DNA of 64,000 nucleotides from Candidatus Enterococcus huntleyi (GCF_009933175.1 NZ_MAEJ01000015.1:1-64000); one strand, 5' to 3'; counted from the first letter of the stretch, positions 1 through 9,917 are shown. Numbers and translations are program-made. Notes: generated from the sequence alone by a model not told the origin.

Positions 1-102
1 AGCTAAGCAAAGCTGCTTAGCTGGAGACACTGTACTCTATTCAATTTGACCCTCACCAACACTATTTGACGAAGAGCCAAAATCATTTCGTCAATAACTA
101 GT

Positions 103-1992
103 TTAGTCGAGTTCAACTTTCCCAGTATAGAGTTGATAGTACAAGCCTTTTTCAGCGACTAAATCATCATGGGTACCACGTTCGATAATCCGTCCGTGAT
201 CCATTACCATAATAACATCTGAATTTTGGATAGTTGATAAACGATGGGCGATCACGAAGACCGTCCGTCCATGCATTAATCGGTCCATCCCTTGTTGCAC
301 ATGTTTTTCTGTCCGCGTATCGATGCTTGATGTGGCTTCATCCAAGATCATTACTGGTGGGTTAGCAATCGCTGCTCGGGCAATCGCCAATAATTGACGT
401 TGTCCCTGTGATAAGCCTTCACCATCGCCGGTAATAAATGTATCATATTTATCCGGTAAGTTTTCAATAAAGACTTGCGCATTGGCTAAACGAGCCGCTT
501 CAACAACATCTTCATCGCTAGCTGTTAGATTTCCATAACGAATATTTTCGCGAATCGTCCCAGTAAATAAATGCGTATCCTGCAAGACAATTCCTAGCGA
601 ACGACGTAGAGAATCCTTCTGAATTTTCTTAACGTTAATCCCGTCATAACGAATTTTTCCTTCTTGAATATCGTAGAAACGATTAATCAAATTGGTAATT
701 GTCGTTTTCCCAGCACCTGTCGCACCTACAAAGGCTACTTTTTGACCAGGCTTCGCATAGAGATTAATATCCTTTAATACACGCGTGGTTTCATTATAAC
801 CAAATGACACATCTTCAAATTGCACATCACCAGTCAATTCAGTATAAGTGATTGAACCGTCTTCGTGAGGATGTTTCCAAGCCCACAAACCAGTTCTCGT
901 CGGACTTTCTTCAATGCCTGAAGGGCCATTCACGACGTTGACCAATGACACATAACCTTCATCAATTTCTGGTGTTTCATCGATTAATTTGAAAATTCGT
1001 TCTGCACCAGCAAGCGCCATAATCACAAAGTTAATTTGTTGAGAGACTTGGCTGATTGGCATATTCAATGAACGACTCAATTGCAGGAATGAGGCAATCA
1101 TCCCAATTGTTAAGCTAGAAATGCCGTAAACTGAGAATAAACCACCGATAATCGCCAATAAGACATATTGAATATTCAGCAAGTTCATCATAATTGGCAT
1201 CAAGCTATTAGCATACTTATTCGCTTGCGTGGCATTTTGACGCAATTCTTCATTCATATCAGTAAATTCTTGAATCGTTGCTTCTTCATGATTGAAGATT
1301 TTAACGACTTTTTGACCGTGCATCATTTCTTCAATATAACCATTAACTTTTCCTAGAGATTTCTGTTGGGCACCGAAGAATCGACCACTACGTCCAGCAA
1401 TCGTCCGAATGGTTAAAATCATAATCCCCACCGAAACAATAACAATTAACGTTAAAGGCACACTAATTGAAAACATGGCAATAAAGACACTCACAAAACT
1501 CACAGCTGCGGCCAATAAGTTAGGAATACTTTGGGAAATCATTTGACGCAAAGTATCGGTATCGTTGGTGAAATGACTCATGACATCGCCATCTGAATTC
1601 GAATCAAAGTAAGGAATCGCAAGAGCTTCCATATGGGTGAACATGTCGTCACGAATCAGCTTCTGCGTGCCCTCACTAATGCGCACCATCAGTAAATTAT
1701 AGAATAAATTAGAGAGAATCCCTGTTCCATAGATAAAGGCCATCGTAGTAATAGCTTTTAATAAACCAGAGAAATTTGGATCCTTTACGCCAATGAGCGG
1801 CGTAATATAATCGTCAATCACGACTTGTAGAAAGAGCGATCCGCGGACATTAGCAAAGGTACTAGCTAAAATAAAGATCATCACTAAGACTAATTGCCAG
1901 CGATAGTTTTTCACCATGTAAGAAAATAAACGTTTCAGTGTCTGAATCGGGTTTTGACTGCCGCGATGATTTTGCTTCACTTCATTAGACAT
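103..1992 (-). CDS. ABC exporter half-transporter with consensus ATP site (LmrD/EfrCD-type subunit)
   Basis: One half of a heterodimeric multidrug-type ABC exporter in the cell membrane. The N-terminal half (about residues 30-330) has six hydrophobic segments. The C-terminal ATPase has Walker A GATGAGKTT, signature LSQGQRQ, Walker B VMILDEATS with the catalytic Glu, and switch His in VIAHRLST, so its catalytic residues are canonical. A roughly 50-residue insert joins the two domains. It overlaps the upstream partner ABC gene. The frame also has TTG and GTG starts at 2004 and 2001; I prefer the ATG at 1992, which gives an 8-nt overlap, but this is uncertain. Family knowledge: such pairs (LmrCD, BmrCD, EfrCD) export drugs or lipids; the substrate here is unknown. 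Confidence 0.9.
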   Translation of the reverse strand: MSNEVKQNHRGSQNPIQTLKRLFSYMVKNYRWQLVLVMIFILASTFANVRGSLFLQVVIDDYITPLIGVKDPNFSGLLKAITTMAFIYGTGILSNLFYNLLMVRISEGTQKLIRDDMFTHMEALAIPYFDSNSDGDVMSHFTNDTDTLRQMISQSIPNLLAAAVSFVSVFIAMFSISVPLTLIVIVSVGIMILTIRTIAGRSGRFFGAQQKSLGKVNGYIEEMMHGQKVVKIFNHEEATIQEFTDMNEELRQNATQANKYANSLMPIMMNLLNIQYVLLAIIGGLFSVYGISSLTIGMIASFLQLSRSLNMPISQVSQQINFVIMALAGAERIFKLIDETPEIDEGYVSLVNVVNGPSGIEESPTRTGLWAWKHPHEDGSITYTELTGDVQFEDVSFGYNETTRVLKDINLYAKPGQKVAFVGATGAGKTTITNLINRFYDIQEGKIRYDGINVKKIQKDSLRRSLGIVLQDTHLFTGTIRENIRYGNLTASDEDVVEAARLANAQVFIENLPDKYDTFITGDGEGLSQGQRQLLAIARAAIANPPVMILDEATSSIDTRTEKHVQQGMDRLMHGRTVFVIAHRLSTIQNSDVIMVMDHGRIIERGTHDDLVAEKGLYYQLYTGKVELD

Positions 1993-3721
1993 TATCTTCA
2001 CCAAATCCTTTCACTTGAGAATCATAAACCTCTTGATAGATTTGGTTCGTTTTTAACAATTCATCATGGGTACCAACGGCATTAACGGCGCCGTTATCCA
2101 TCACAATAATCCGATCCGAATCTTCAATAGAAGAAATCCGTTGACCAATCACAAAGGTTGTCGTTCCAGGAATTTCTTGACGCATTCCTTCACGAATTAG
2201 ACGGTCTGTTTTCGTATCCACGGCACTTGTTGAGTCATCTAAAATCAATATTTTAGGTTTCTTCAATAACGCACGAGCGATACACAGACGTTGCTTTTGT
2301 CCCCCAGATACATTGTTTCCTCCTTGAGAGATTAAGGTATCGTATTTGTCAGGGAATTCTTGGATAAAACTATCCGCTTGGGCAATTTTACAGACACGAA
2401 TCAAATCTTCATCAGTCGCATCTTCATTTCCCCAACGTAGATTTTCTTTAATCGTACCGGTAAACAGCACATTCTTTTGTAGCACCATACTTACTTGATC
2501 CCGCAAAGTTTCCAAATCATATTCTTTCACATTATGACCGGCAATTTCGACGGTTCCTTGGGTCGCATCGTATAAACGTGGAATCAGCTGAACCAAAGTT
2601 GATTTCGAGCTACCAGTTCCACCAACAATCCCAATCACTTCACCGGCACGGATTGATAGATTCGTTTTCCCTAAAGCCAGTTTATTCTCATCATTGGCAT
2701 AACTAAAGGTCACATCTTTAAAATTGATTGAGCCATCTGTTACTTCAAATAATGGATTTGCTGGATTTTTAATATCACTGGTTTCGTCCAAAACTTCAGT
2801 AATCCGTTCTGCTGAAGTGCGGGCAATTAGGACCATTACAAAAACCATTGAAAGCATATTTAAACTCATCAAAATTTGCATAGTATACGTGAACATACTA
2901 ACTAGCTCACCGGTTGTTAAGGTACTACCTACGACAAATTTGGCACCTAACCAAGAGATTAGCAACATACATGTATAAACTGCCGTCTGTAAGATTGGGT
3001 TATTAAAAGCCACAATACTTTGGGCAACTGAGAAGTTTTGATAGATTTCTTTAGAAACCTTTTGGAATTTTTCTTTCTCATGATCTTCTCGAACATATGA
3101 TTTAACCACACGAATTCCTTGCAGATTCTCTTGCACAACATTATTTAATTTGTCATAAATTCGAAAAACCATCTCAAACTTAGGATGGGCAAAATAAATA
3201 ACAAGTGCCAAGCCGACAAGTAGAAACGGAATGACCGCTAAATAAATCAACGACAAATCTTTATTGATGGTAAAAGCCATCGCCAAAGAGAAGATAAAAA
3301 TCAGCGGACTTCTGACTAAAATACGAATCACCATTTGATAGGCATTCTGCACGTTCGTCACATCCGTTGTCATCCGTGTAATCAAACTTGACGTTGAAAA
3401 TCGATCAATATTTGAAAACGAAAAATCTTGGACCTGATTAAATAAACGATTACGCAGATTTCTTGCAAAACCAGCTGAAGCAATCGCCGCATAGCGACCA
3501 GACATCGCCCCTAAATATAACGCAATAAGCGCACAAACAAACAAAAGTCCGCCATATTTTAAAATTTCAGAAATATTTTTTGTTTCAATTCCCTTGTCGA
3601 TCATCATCGCCATCAGTAAAGGAATCACAATATCCAACACGACCTCACCAGTCACAAATAGTGGCGTGATGAGACTTTCCTTTTTGTATTCCCCGACATT
3701 AGCCAATAAATTCTTTATCAT
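1985..3721 (-). CDS. ABC exporter half-transporter with degenerate ATP site (LmrC/EfrC-type subunit)
   Basis: The partner subunit of the exporter. A six-helix membrane domain (about residues 15-310) is followed by an ATPase with Walker A GGTGSSKST and signature VSGGQKQR. Its Walker B ends LILDDSTS, with Asp where catalytic Glu is expected, and the switch His is replaced by Gln (VIGQRISS). This is the degenerate site typical of asymmetric heterodimeric exporters, so the protein should need the neighbouring subunit for normal ATP hydrolysis. The start codon overlaps the marR stop by 4 nt (ATGA), indicating translational coupling in a marR-ABC-ABC operon. The transported compound cannot be told from sequence. 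Confidence 0.92.
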   Translation of the reverse strand: MIKNLLANVGEYKKESLITPLFVTGEVVLDIVIPLLMAMMIDKGIETKNISEILKYGGLLFVCALIALYLGAMSGRYAAIASAGFARNLRNRLFNQVQDFSFSNIDRFSTSSLITRMTTDVTNVQNAYQMVIRILVRSPLIFIFSLAMAFTINKDLSLIYLAVIPFLLVGLALVIYFAHPKFEMVFRIYDKLNNVVQENLQGIRVVKSYVREDHEKEKFQKVSKEIYQNFSVAQSIVAFNNPILQTAVYTCMLLISWLGAKFVVGSTLTTGELVSMFTYTMQILMSLNMLSMVFVMVLIARTSAERITEVLDETSDIKNPANPLFEVTDGSINFKDVTFSYANDENKLALGKTNLSIRAGEVIGIVGGTGSSKSTLVQLIPRLYDATQGTVEIAGHNVKEYDLETLRDQVSMVLQKNVLFTGTIKENLRWGNEDATDEDLIRVCKIAQADSFIQEFPDKYDTLISQGGNNVSGGQKQRLCIARALLKKPKILILDDSTSAVDTKTDRLIREGMRQEIPGTTTFVIGQRISSIEDSDRIIVMDNGAVNAVGTHDELLKTNQIYQEVYDSQVKGFGEDNV

Positions 3722-4179
3722 TCGGTCACCCTACTTTCTTTCACTAACTCTTTACTATTTGTCGATATCTTGTCGATTAAATCGAAAAATAGTCGTTGCT
3801 CTTCCTCTGAAATACCTGCCAATAATTGCTCGTCAAACTTTCTCAACTTAGAAATGTTTTCGCAGACCTTTTGTTCCCCTAACTCTGTCAAAAATAATTC
3901 CTTGTAGCGATTGTCCTGTTCCAGACTTTTTCTTTCAATCAACTGATGCTTTTCTAACGTCTGCATCATCCCACTCGCAGTCGATCGCCTGATATCAAAC
4001 TCACACTCAATATCCTTTTGATACAATGGAATTTGTTGCCGATTATGGCGATGAATAAAATTTAAAATGCGCATTTGCGTTCCCGAAAAAGGACTGCCTT
4101 CTTCTTTTAGAATTTCTGCTACTTTTCGATTTAATTCATTAGCCAGAATGCGAATTTTTAATGATGTTTTGTATTCCAT
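3718..4179 (-). CDS. MarR-family transcriptional regulator of the ABC exporter operon
   Basis: A 153-residue winged-helix regulator, the usual MarR length. The DNA-binding part is visible around residues 30-100 (QMRILNFIHRHN, then DIRRSTASGMMQTLEKHQLIERK, with the wing following), flanked by helical dimerisation segments. It is the first gene of the operon and overlaps the first ABC gene by 4 nt. The start is preceded by AAAGGAG. An imperfect palindrome overlaps the predicted -10 and transcription start, which suggests autorepression relieved by a ligand that may also be exported by the pump. Function comes from family membership and context; the ligand is unknown. Confidence 0.88.
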   Translation of the reverse strand: MEYKTSLKIRILANELNRKVAEILKEEGSPFSGTQMRILNFIHRHNRQQIPLYQKDIECEFDIRRSTASGMMQTLEKHQLIERKSLEQDNRYKELFLTELGEQKVCENISKLRKFDEQLLAGISEEEQRLFFDLIDKISTNSKELVKESRVTE

Positions 4180-4196
4180 ACTAGCTCCTTTTGCAA

Positions 4197-4244
4197 ATAG
4201 TTCGTTCCCTAACTATATTACATTAAATGACAAGTAACAGTCAA
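4197..4244 (-). promoter_or_regulatory. Promoter and candidate MarR operator of the exporter operon
   Basis: On the minus strand, TTGACT (4239-4244) and TAATAT (4215-4220) are 18 nt apart. A 20-nt imperfect palindrome with half-sites of the form ATAGTT(A/C)G lies at 4197-4216, overlapping the -10 edge and the start region, just 18 nt upstream of the marR start codon. This is a suitable place for autorepression. The assignment is from pattern only. Confidence 0.5.
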
Positions 4245-4415
4245 TGAATAAGAGGCTTTTTCTTATGAAAATTTCAGAAAAACATCATTTAGCTGTGTTA
4301 TTACACTCTGATTAATTCGAATAATTTGTTCACCTACGCCCTATCTCAACTATTTGTACCAAAAAAGATATTCTAAGTATGTCGGGATTTTTAGCATAAA
4401 AAAATTAGCCTATAA

Positions 4416-4452
4416 CAAAAATGAGCCCTTAATAATAAGGGACCCATTTTTG
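4416..4452 (-). terminator. Intrinsic terminator of adhesin A
   Basis: An inverted repeat with arms built on AAAAATG and CCCTTA around a short ATTAT loop, followed by a T-run in either direction. It lies downstream of the 4521-9917 surface protein gene and could stop transcripts from both strands. Confidence 0.65.
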
Positions 4453-4520
4453 TCTGATTAATTAGCAAGAATTTATTGTGCATTTAATTCACACACTATT
4501 TTATCGAATAAATAGTATTT

Positions 4521-7500
4521 TTAAGCTTTATTACCTGCATGCTTCTTATAAAGATAAGCTGCGATGGCTGCTAAAATTACAAGCAAACCGCCTATCAATG
4601 TTAATACCAGCGAATTCTTCTCACCTGTTTTAGGTAAATAAGTTGAATCTTTAGGTACTTTTTTACTGCTTGGTGTTGAGCCATCATGATTGGAATTTTC
4701 CCCATCAGAATTATTTTCATTTGGTTCATTCGGTTCATTCGGTTCGTTTGGTTCATTTGGTTCATTCGGTTCATTCGGTTCGTTTGGTTTATTTGGTTCA
4801 TTCGGTTTATTCGGTTCGTTTGGATTTTCAGGTGTTTGATAGTTATAGACATCAAGAGAGATCAACTCTTCTTGCGCATCAATTGTAAATAATATTGGTG
4901 CGCTGTCTAACTCATAGCCTTTCGGTGCTTTAGTCTCGACTAACTGGTAATCGCCGACCTTCAAATCCTTCACTTCTAGTGTACCGTTTCTATCAGTTTT
5001 TATATTCGCCTGAACTTCACTGCCTTTTCCGTCAAGCAATTTAAATTCGGCACCACTCAAGAAGCCTTTTGTTTGACCATCTTTCTTCTCAAGTCGAAGA
5101 GCATGTGTCAGTTGTTTGTTAACCTTGGTTACTTTTTGTGGCTCCTGTTGTGCTTTTTCGACGGTAAATAGTACAGGTGTTTGATCTAATTGATAGCCAT
5201 CAGGAGCTTTGGTTTCAATTAACTGATAATCGCCAGGTTGCAATCCTTCCACGGCCAATCTACCAGACATATCTGTGACTAAATGTTCTTTAATCACTTT
5301 TCCATTAGCATTTTGTAACTCGAATTCAGCCCCAATTAGTTTTTCACCTGTTTTATCATCAATTTTTTCTAGAATTACGCCACCTGAAATTAATTTATTT
5401 ACTTTAGAAATTTGGACGGCTTCTTTTTGATTTTTCTCGATAGTAAAGATTACTGGTGTTTGATCTAATTCATAACCTGTTGGTGCTTGTGTTTCGACAA
5501 ATTGATAATTCCCTGGTGCCAAATTATCAACGGCAATTTTACCTGAGGTATCAGTGATTAAATCTTTTTGAACTGACTGTCCCTCTGTATCTTGAAGATC
5601 AAAGACTGCTCCTTGTAAGGCCTCGCCAGATTGATCATCTTGCTTCGTTAAAACAACACTGCCTGGCATTAATTGGTTGGTCGCACTAATTTGAACAGCA
5701 GATTCTTGTGCTTTTTCAATCTCAAAAGCAATTGGTGTCGCATCTAATTTGTAGCCTGTAGGTGCTTGAGTTTCGACAAACTGATAATTGCCTGGTGTCA
5801 AATCATTAATAGCCAGCTTGCCAGAACTATCCGTTGTTAAATTCTTTTGAATTGTTTGACCATCCTTATCTTGTAATTCAAAAATTGCGCCTTGTAAATA
5901 TTCGCCTGTCAGAGCATCTTCTTTCGTAAGAATGACGCTACCTGGAGTTAATTGGTTCGTCTTAGAAATCTGAATAGCTGCAGTCTGTCCTTTCTCAATT
6001 TCAAACGTAACTGGTGTTTGATCCAATTCATAACCTGTTGGTGCAGTCGTTTCTACGAATTGATAACTTCCTGGTGTCAAGCCATCCACGGCAATTTTAC
6101 CAGCAGTATCAGACACTAAACCACTTTGTAAAGTCTTGCCATCTTTATCTTGTAGTTCAAAGACAGCCCCTTGTAAGGCTTCGCCACTTTTCGCATCTTT
6201 CTTAGTTAATACAACGCCACCTGGTGCTAACTCATTACTGATTGACACTTGAACCGCTGCTCGTTGATTTTTTTCAATCGTAAAGGCAACTGGTGTTTGA
6301 TCTAAGATATAGCCAGTTGGTGCTTTCGTTTCGACAAATTGGTAATCGCCAGGTGCTAAGTCAGTGACAGCTAATTTACCTGTTGCGTCAGTCATTAAGT
6401 CAGACTGGATACTCTTACCGTCAGCATCTTGCAATTCGAAGACTGCTCCTTGCAATGCTTCGCCACTCATAGAATCTATTTTACTTAACACGACGTCACC
6501 TGGTGTCAAGCGATTACTCATTGATACTTGAACGGCTTCTGTTTGACCTTTTTCGATTGTAAATAAAACCGGTGTCGCATCTAATGTGTAACCTGCTGGT
6601 GCGTTGGTTTCTATCAATTGATAGTCTCCGGGTTGTACATCATTGACCGCTAATTTACCAGTTGAATCAGTTGTTAGACCATTCTTCAACAAATCGCCAG
6701 CCGTTGTTTTCAATTCAAATGTTGCACCCTCAAGGGCTTCGCCAGTTGAAGCGTCAAGCTTAGATAAAATCACACTACCCGGTGTTAATTGATTCGTCTT
6801 AGAGATCTGAACAGCTTCCGTCTGTCCTTTCTCAATTTCAAACATAACTGGTGTTTGATCCAATTCATAACCTGTTGGTGCAGTAGTTTCTACGAATTGA
6901 TAACTTCCTGGGGTTAAGCCATCGACGGCAATTTTACCAGCAGCATCCGATACTAAACCACTTTGTAAAGTCTTGCCATCTTGATCTTGTAGCTCAAAGA
7001 CAGCTCCTTGTAAAGCTTCCCCGGTTTTAGCGTCCTTCTTAGTTAATAGAACATCACCTGGTGCTAACTCATTACTCATTGACACTTGAACAGCTGCTTG
7101 TTGATTTTTTTCAATCGTAAAAGCAACTGGTGTTTGATTTAAGAGGTAGCCTGTCGGAGCTTTCGTTTCGACAAATTGATAATCGCCAGGTGCTAAGTCA
7201 TTGACAGCTAATTTACCTGTTGCGTCAGTTACTAAACCAGACTGCACACTCTTACCTGCATCATCTTGTAATTCGAAGACTGCGCCTTGCAATGCTTCGC
7301 CACTCTTAGAATCTATTTTGCTTAACACGACGCCGCCTGGTGTTAATTGATTAATCATTGATACTTGAACGGCTTCTGTTTGACCTTTTTCGATTGTAAA
7401 TAAAACTGGTGTTGCATCTAGTTTGTAACCAGTTGGTGCTTTGGTTTCTATCAATTGATAGTCACCTGGCTGTAAATCGTCCACGGCTAATTTACCAGCT

Positions 7501-9917
7501 GAATCAGTTGTTAAGCCATTCTTCAACAAATCGCCAGCCATTGTTTTCAATTCAAATGTTGCACCTTCAAGGGCTTCGCCAGTTGAAGCGTCAAGCTTAG
7601 ATAAAATCACGCTACCTGGTGTCATTTGATTGGTTTTAGAAATCTGAACTGCTTCCGTTTGCCCCTTAACAATCGTTACCGTTATAGGTGTCGGATCTAG
7701 CTCATAACCTGTTGGTGCAGCCGTTTCTACAAACTGATAACTGCCTGGTTCCAATCCATCGACTGAAATTCTGCCAGCAGCATCTGTTGTCAAACCACTC
7801 TGTAAGACATTTCCGTCGCTATCCTGTAATTCAAAGACTGCTCCTTGAAGTAAATCGCCGGTTGTCGCATCTGTTTTAGTTAAAACAACGCCACCAGGAG
7901 CAAGTTTGTTCACCATAGAGACATGAACAACATCTACTTGTGCTTTTTGAATCGTAAATTTGACCGGTGTATTATCTAATTCATAGCCTGTTGGTGCTTT
8001 GGTTTCCACGAATTCATAGTCACCAAATTTCAAGCTATCTACCAGAATTTTCCCGTCTGAATTCGTTTGTAGACCTGAACGTACAACCGTACCACTGTCA
8101 TTTCTAATCTCAAATACGGCCCCTTGCAATAGGTCATTTGATTTTTCATCAAGCTTTGTTAATTCCACGCTACCAGTAACTGCAGCATTTTTCTTCTCTA
8201 ATTGAATTGTTTCATTTTCTGTTCCTTTTACCACAAATAGTAAAGGTGTGTTATCTAAGACATAACCATCGGGTGCTTTCGTTTCTACAAGTGAATAATT
8301 CCCCGGATTAATATTTTCAATCCGAACGAAGCCATCTGCATAACTTGAATAGCTACCTACGACTTCACCTGTATCAGAGTTCGTTAATTCAAAGGTTGCA
8401 TTCGCCAAAGCATCCCCAGTTTCTTTATCGACTTTCAATAAATTAATTTGATTTAACGGTTCGTAGACAGGTTTCACTGGAGGTACCGGCGGAATTGGCG
8501 CCTCTGGCACACTCGGAACCTCTTCATATACCGGTGGAGTCGGTGGGGTTGGTTCAGTTAATTGAGGTGTCCGGTCATCTTGCGTCTTAGCCCAACCATG
8601 AAACCCTACTGCCCAAGAACTTGCAGTTGCAACACCTATCGTTTCACCAGCTTGAGGTGTTAATGTGTGAAAATACCCATAAACGACTGAATTTGCCATA
8701 TTACTTAATAATTTAAGGTAACCATACTTGTTTGCTAATTCGGAAGGAGATAATGTCTTTAAATCATTATAAAATGGCGCGGTATTATCCTTATCAAATA
8801 ATTCTACATTTGGCATACCGCCAATCAATTGTGACGCATGTATATGAATTTCACCAGCATCTGCTATCGCTTGTGAGAATTGAGCAAAGTCAGCTGATTC
8901 ATAGTTCGATTGATTATAAGTCTCAAATGCTGAAATATAATCTTGCATCGCTTGATTATCTAAAGTAAAAGCTTGCGATTTTGCTTCATTTAGTGCATTT
9001 GTCCAACTATCTGTCATTGATTGGTCAATTAAAAACGTTCCTTTATCCATACTTTGACCAGCGGAATCAAAAGCTGCTCCATTTGTCTGAATAAATAAAT
9101 CAGATATAGCAGACTTGATCCCATCTTCTGTTGGATGATCTAAAGTAGTTGGAACATTATCGACCGTTTGTCCTGTTGAACTAGAAAACGTATGGTAAAA
9201 TTCAAGTCCCCCAAATCCACCATACCAAGCTCCAGATGTTGCAAACCCAGTCATCATATCGATGTTAATTAGAGATTTTCCAGCATAGATACTTTTTAAA
9301 AATTCAACATGTTTAGTCCATTCTGAAATGATACTTTCAACATTCGTTTTTGTTTCTACCGATCCACTAAACGGGTCAGCCGCCATATTATCATGAATTT
9401 GTGCTTTAAGAGGTTCGCCCGAAATCGAAAGACCTGTATCAGCCATTTGTTTCATAGCTGCATAATCAACTAAATAATTTTCCAGATGAGTATAGGTACC
9501 CCAAAGTTCTGGTCCAATATATTGCCCTCTACTCGCATGATCCGCTATTTCTGCATTCTTTGTGTTGTATTCATCAAGTTCCATTTGATACTGCGCAAGT
9601 GCCGCTTCATAAGCCGCTTTCTTATCTGCATTTTCTTGAGTAATCCGATCAGCTTCGGCTTGCGCATCATCGTGCTCTTCTCTTGCCTGATTATAAGCCG
9701 CTAGATCCTCCTCATATTGAGCCTGCTCAGGAGCATATTTTTTTAATGCCTCCTGATATTCAGCATAATCATGATAAACTATAGTTTCTTCCTCTGGAGC
9801 TTTGACATTTTTCTCAACTGCAGCAGCAATTTGGGCTAAGCCTAGTTGGCCTAAAATAATTATTAACGTGGAAAATATATATAAATATTTCTGGACTATC
9901 TTCTTTCTTGTATTCAT
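4521..9917 (-). CDS. Giant LPxTG cell-wall-anchored protein A with 13 Cna-B/SpaA repeats
   Basis: A 1798-residue surface protein, probably an adhesin. Order: signal peptide (1-33); charged helical stretch rich in Glu/Ala (about 55-125, probable coiled coil); a unique head (about 130-455) that I do not recognise; a Pro-rich spacer (TPPTPPVYEE); 13 tandem repeats of about 93 residues (486-1690); a Pro-Asn-Glu tract (1690-1735); LPKTGE sorting signal (about 1760), membrane helix and Lys-rich tail. Each repeat has a Lys in LxKxD, a Glu in ETxAPxGY and an Asn on the last strand, the residues that form intramolecular isopeptide bonds in this family. The repeats are probably a rigid stalk presenting the head. 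It starts 26 nt after the small-protein gene with no terminator between, so it is likely co-transcribed with the regulator. No sortase is nearby, so anchoring would use a housekeeping sortase. Confidence 0.92.
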   Translation of the reverse strand: MNTRKKIVQKYLYIFSTLIIILGQLGLAQIAAAVEKNVKAPEEETIVYHDYAEYQEALKKYAPEQAQYEEDLAAYNQAREEHDDAQAEADRITQENADKKAAYEAALAQYQMELDEYNTKNAEIADHASRGQYIGPELWGTYTHLENYLVDYAAMKQMADTGLSISGEPLKAQIHDNMAADPFSGSVETKTNVESIISEWTKHVEFLKSIYAGKSLINIDMMTGFATSGAWYGGFGGLEFYHTFSSSTGQTVDNVPTTLDHPTEDGIKSAISDLFIQTNGAAFDSAGQSMDKGTFLIDQSMTDSWTNALNEAKSQAFTLDNQAMQDYISAFETYNQSNYESADFAQFSQAIADAGEIHIHASQLIGGMPNVELFDKDNTAPFYNDLKTLSPSELANKYGYLKLLSNMANSVVYGYFHTLTPQAGETIGVATASSWAVGFHGWAKTQDDRTPQLTEPTPPTPPVYEEVPSVPEAPIPPVPPVKPVYEPLNQINLLKVDKETGDALANATFELTNSDTGEVVGSYSSYADGFVRIENINPGNYSLVETKAPDGYVLDNTPLLFVVKGTENETIQLEKKNAAVTGSVELTKLDEKSNDLLQGAVFEIRNDSGTVVRSGLQTNSDGKILVDSLKFGDYEFVETKAPTGYELDNTPVKFTIQKAQVDVVHVSMVNKLAPGGVVLTKTDATTGDLLQGAVFELQDSDGNVLQSGLTTDAAGRISVDGLEPGSYQFVETAAPTGYELDPTPITVTIVKGQTEAVQISKTNQMTPGSVILSKLDASTGEALEGATFELKTMAGDLLKNGLTTDSAGKLAVDDLQPGDYQLIETKAPTGYKLDATPVLFTIEKGQTEAVQVSMINQLTPGGVVLSKIDSKSGEALQGAVFELQDDAGKSVQSGLVTDATGKLAVNDLAPGDYQFVETKAPTGYLLNQTPVAFTIEKNQQAAVQVSMSNELAPGDVLLTKKDAKTGEALQGAVFELQDQDGKTLQSGLVSDAAGKIAVDGLTPGSYQFVETTAPTGYELDQTPVMFEIEKGQTEAVQISKTNQLTPGSVILSKLDASTGEALEGATFELKTTAGDLLKNGLTTDSTGKLAVNDVQPGDYQLIETNAPAGYTLDATPVLFTIEKGQTEAVQVSMSNRLTPGDVVLSKIDSMSGEALQGAVFELQDADGKSIQSDLMTDATGKLAVTDLAPGDYQFVETKAPTGYILDQTPVAFTIEKNQRAAVQVSISNELAPGGVVLTKKDAKSGEALQGAVFELQDKDGKTLQSGLVSDTAGKIAVDGLTPGSYQFVETTAPTGYELDQTPVTFEIEKGQTAAIQISKTNQLTPGSVILTKEDALTGEYLQGAIFELQDKDGQTIQKNLTTDSSGKLAINDLTPGNYQFVETQAPTGYKLDATPIAFEIEKAQESAVQISATNQLMPGSVVLTKQDDQSGEALQGAVFDLQDTEGQSVQKDLITDTSGKIAVDNLAPGNYQFVETQAPTGYELDQTPVIFTIEKNQKEAVQISKVNKLISGGVILEKIDDKTGEKLIGAEFELQNANGKVIKEHLVTDMSGRLAVEGLQPGDYQLIETKAPDGYQLDQTPVLFTVEKAQQEPQKVTKVNKQLTHALRLEKKDGQTKGFLSGAEFKLLDGKGSEVQANIKTDRNGTLEVKDLKVGDYQLVETKAPKGYELDSAPILFTIDAQEELISLDVYNYQTPENPNEPNKPNEPNKPNEPNEPNEPNEPNEPNEPNEPNENNSDGENSNHDGSTPSSKKVPKDSTYLPKTGEKNSLVLTLIGGLLVILAAIAAYLYKKHAGNKA
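4720..4830 (-). repeat. Nine-base repeat tract encoding Pro-Asn-Glu/Lys
   Basis: About a dozen copies of a 9-nt unit (CCAAATGAA and variants with AAA for Lys) encode a PNE/PNK tract just before the sorting signal. Length changes would keep the frame and alter wall-spanning length. The short plus-strand ORFs over this tract are by-products of the repeat. Confidence 0.85.
4848..8460 (-). repeat. Tandem array of 13 Cna-B-like repeats (about 279 bp each)
   Basis: Thirteen in-frame units, most starting G(S/G)V(V/I)LxKxD and containing APTGYxLD. Units 4-5-6 and 7-8-9 match pairwise in order (types SKLDAS, SKIDS, TKKDAK), so a three-unit block of about 837 bp was duplicated. The first and last units are the most divergent. 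Confidence 0.9.

Noticed and set aside
1-102. Inverted repeat AGCTAAGC/GCTTAGCT at the window start
   Set aside because: It could be a terminator of the ABC exporter operon, but without a T-run and with the edge so close I do not list it.
4601-4892. Three ORFs over the PNE repeat tract on both strands
   Set aside because: They are alternative readings of a 9-nt repeat that stays open in all frames.
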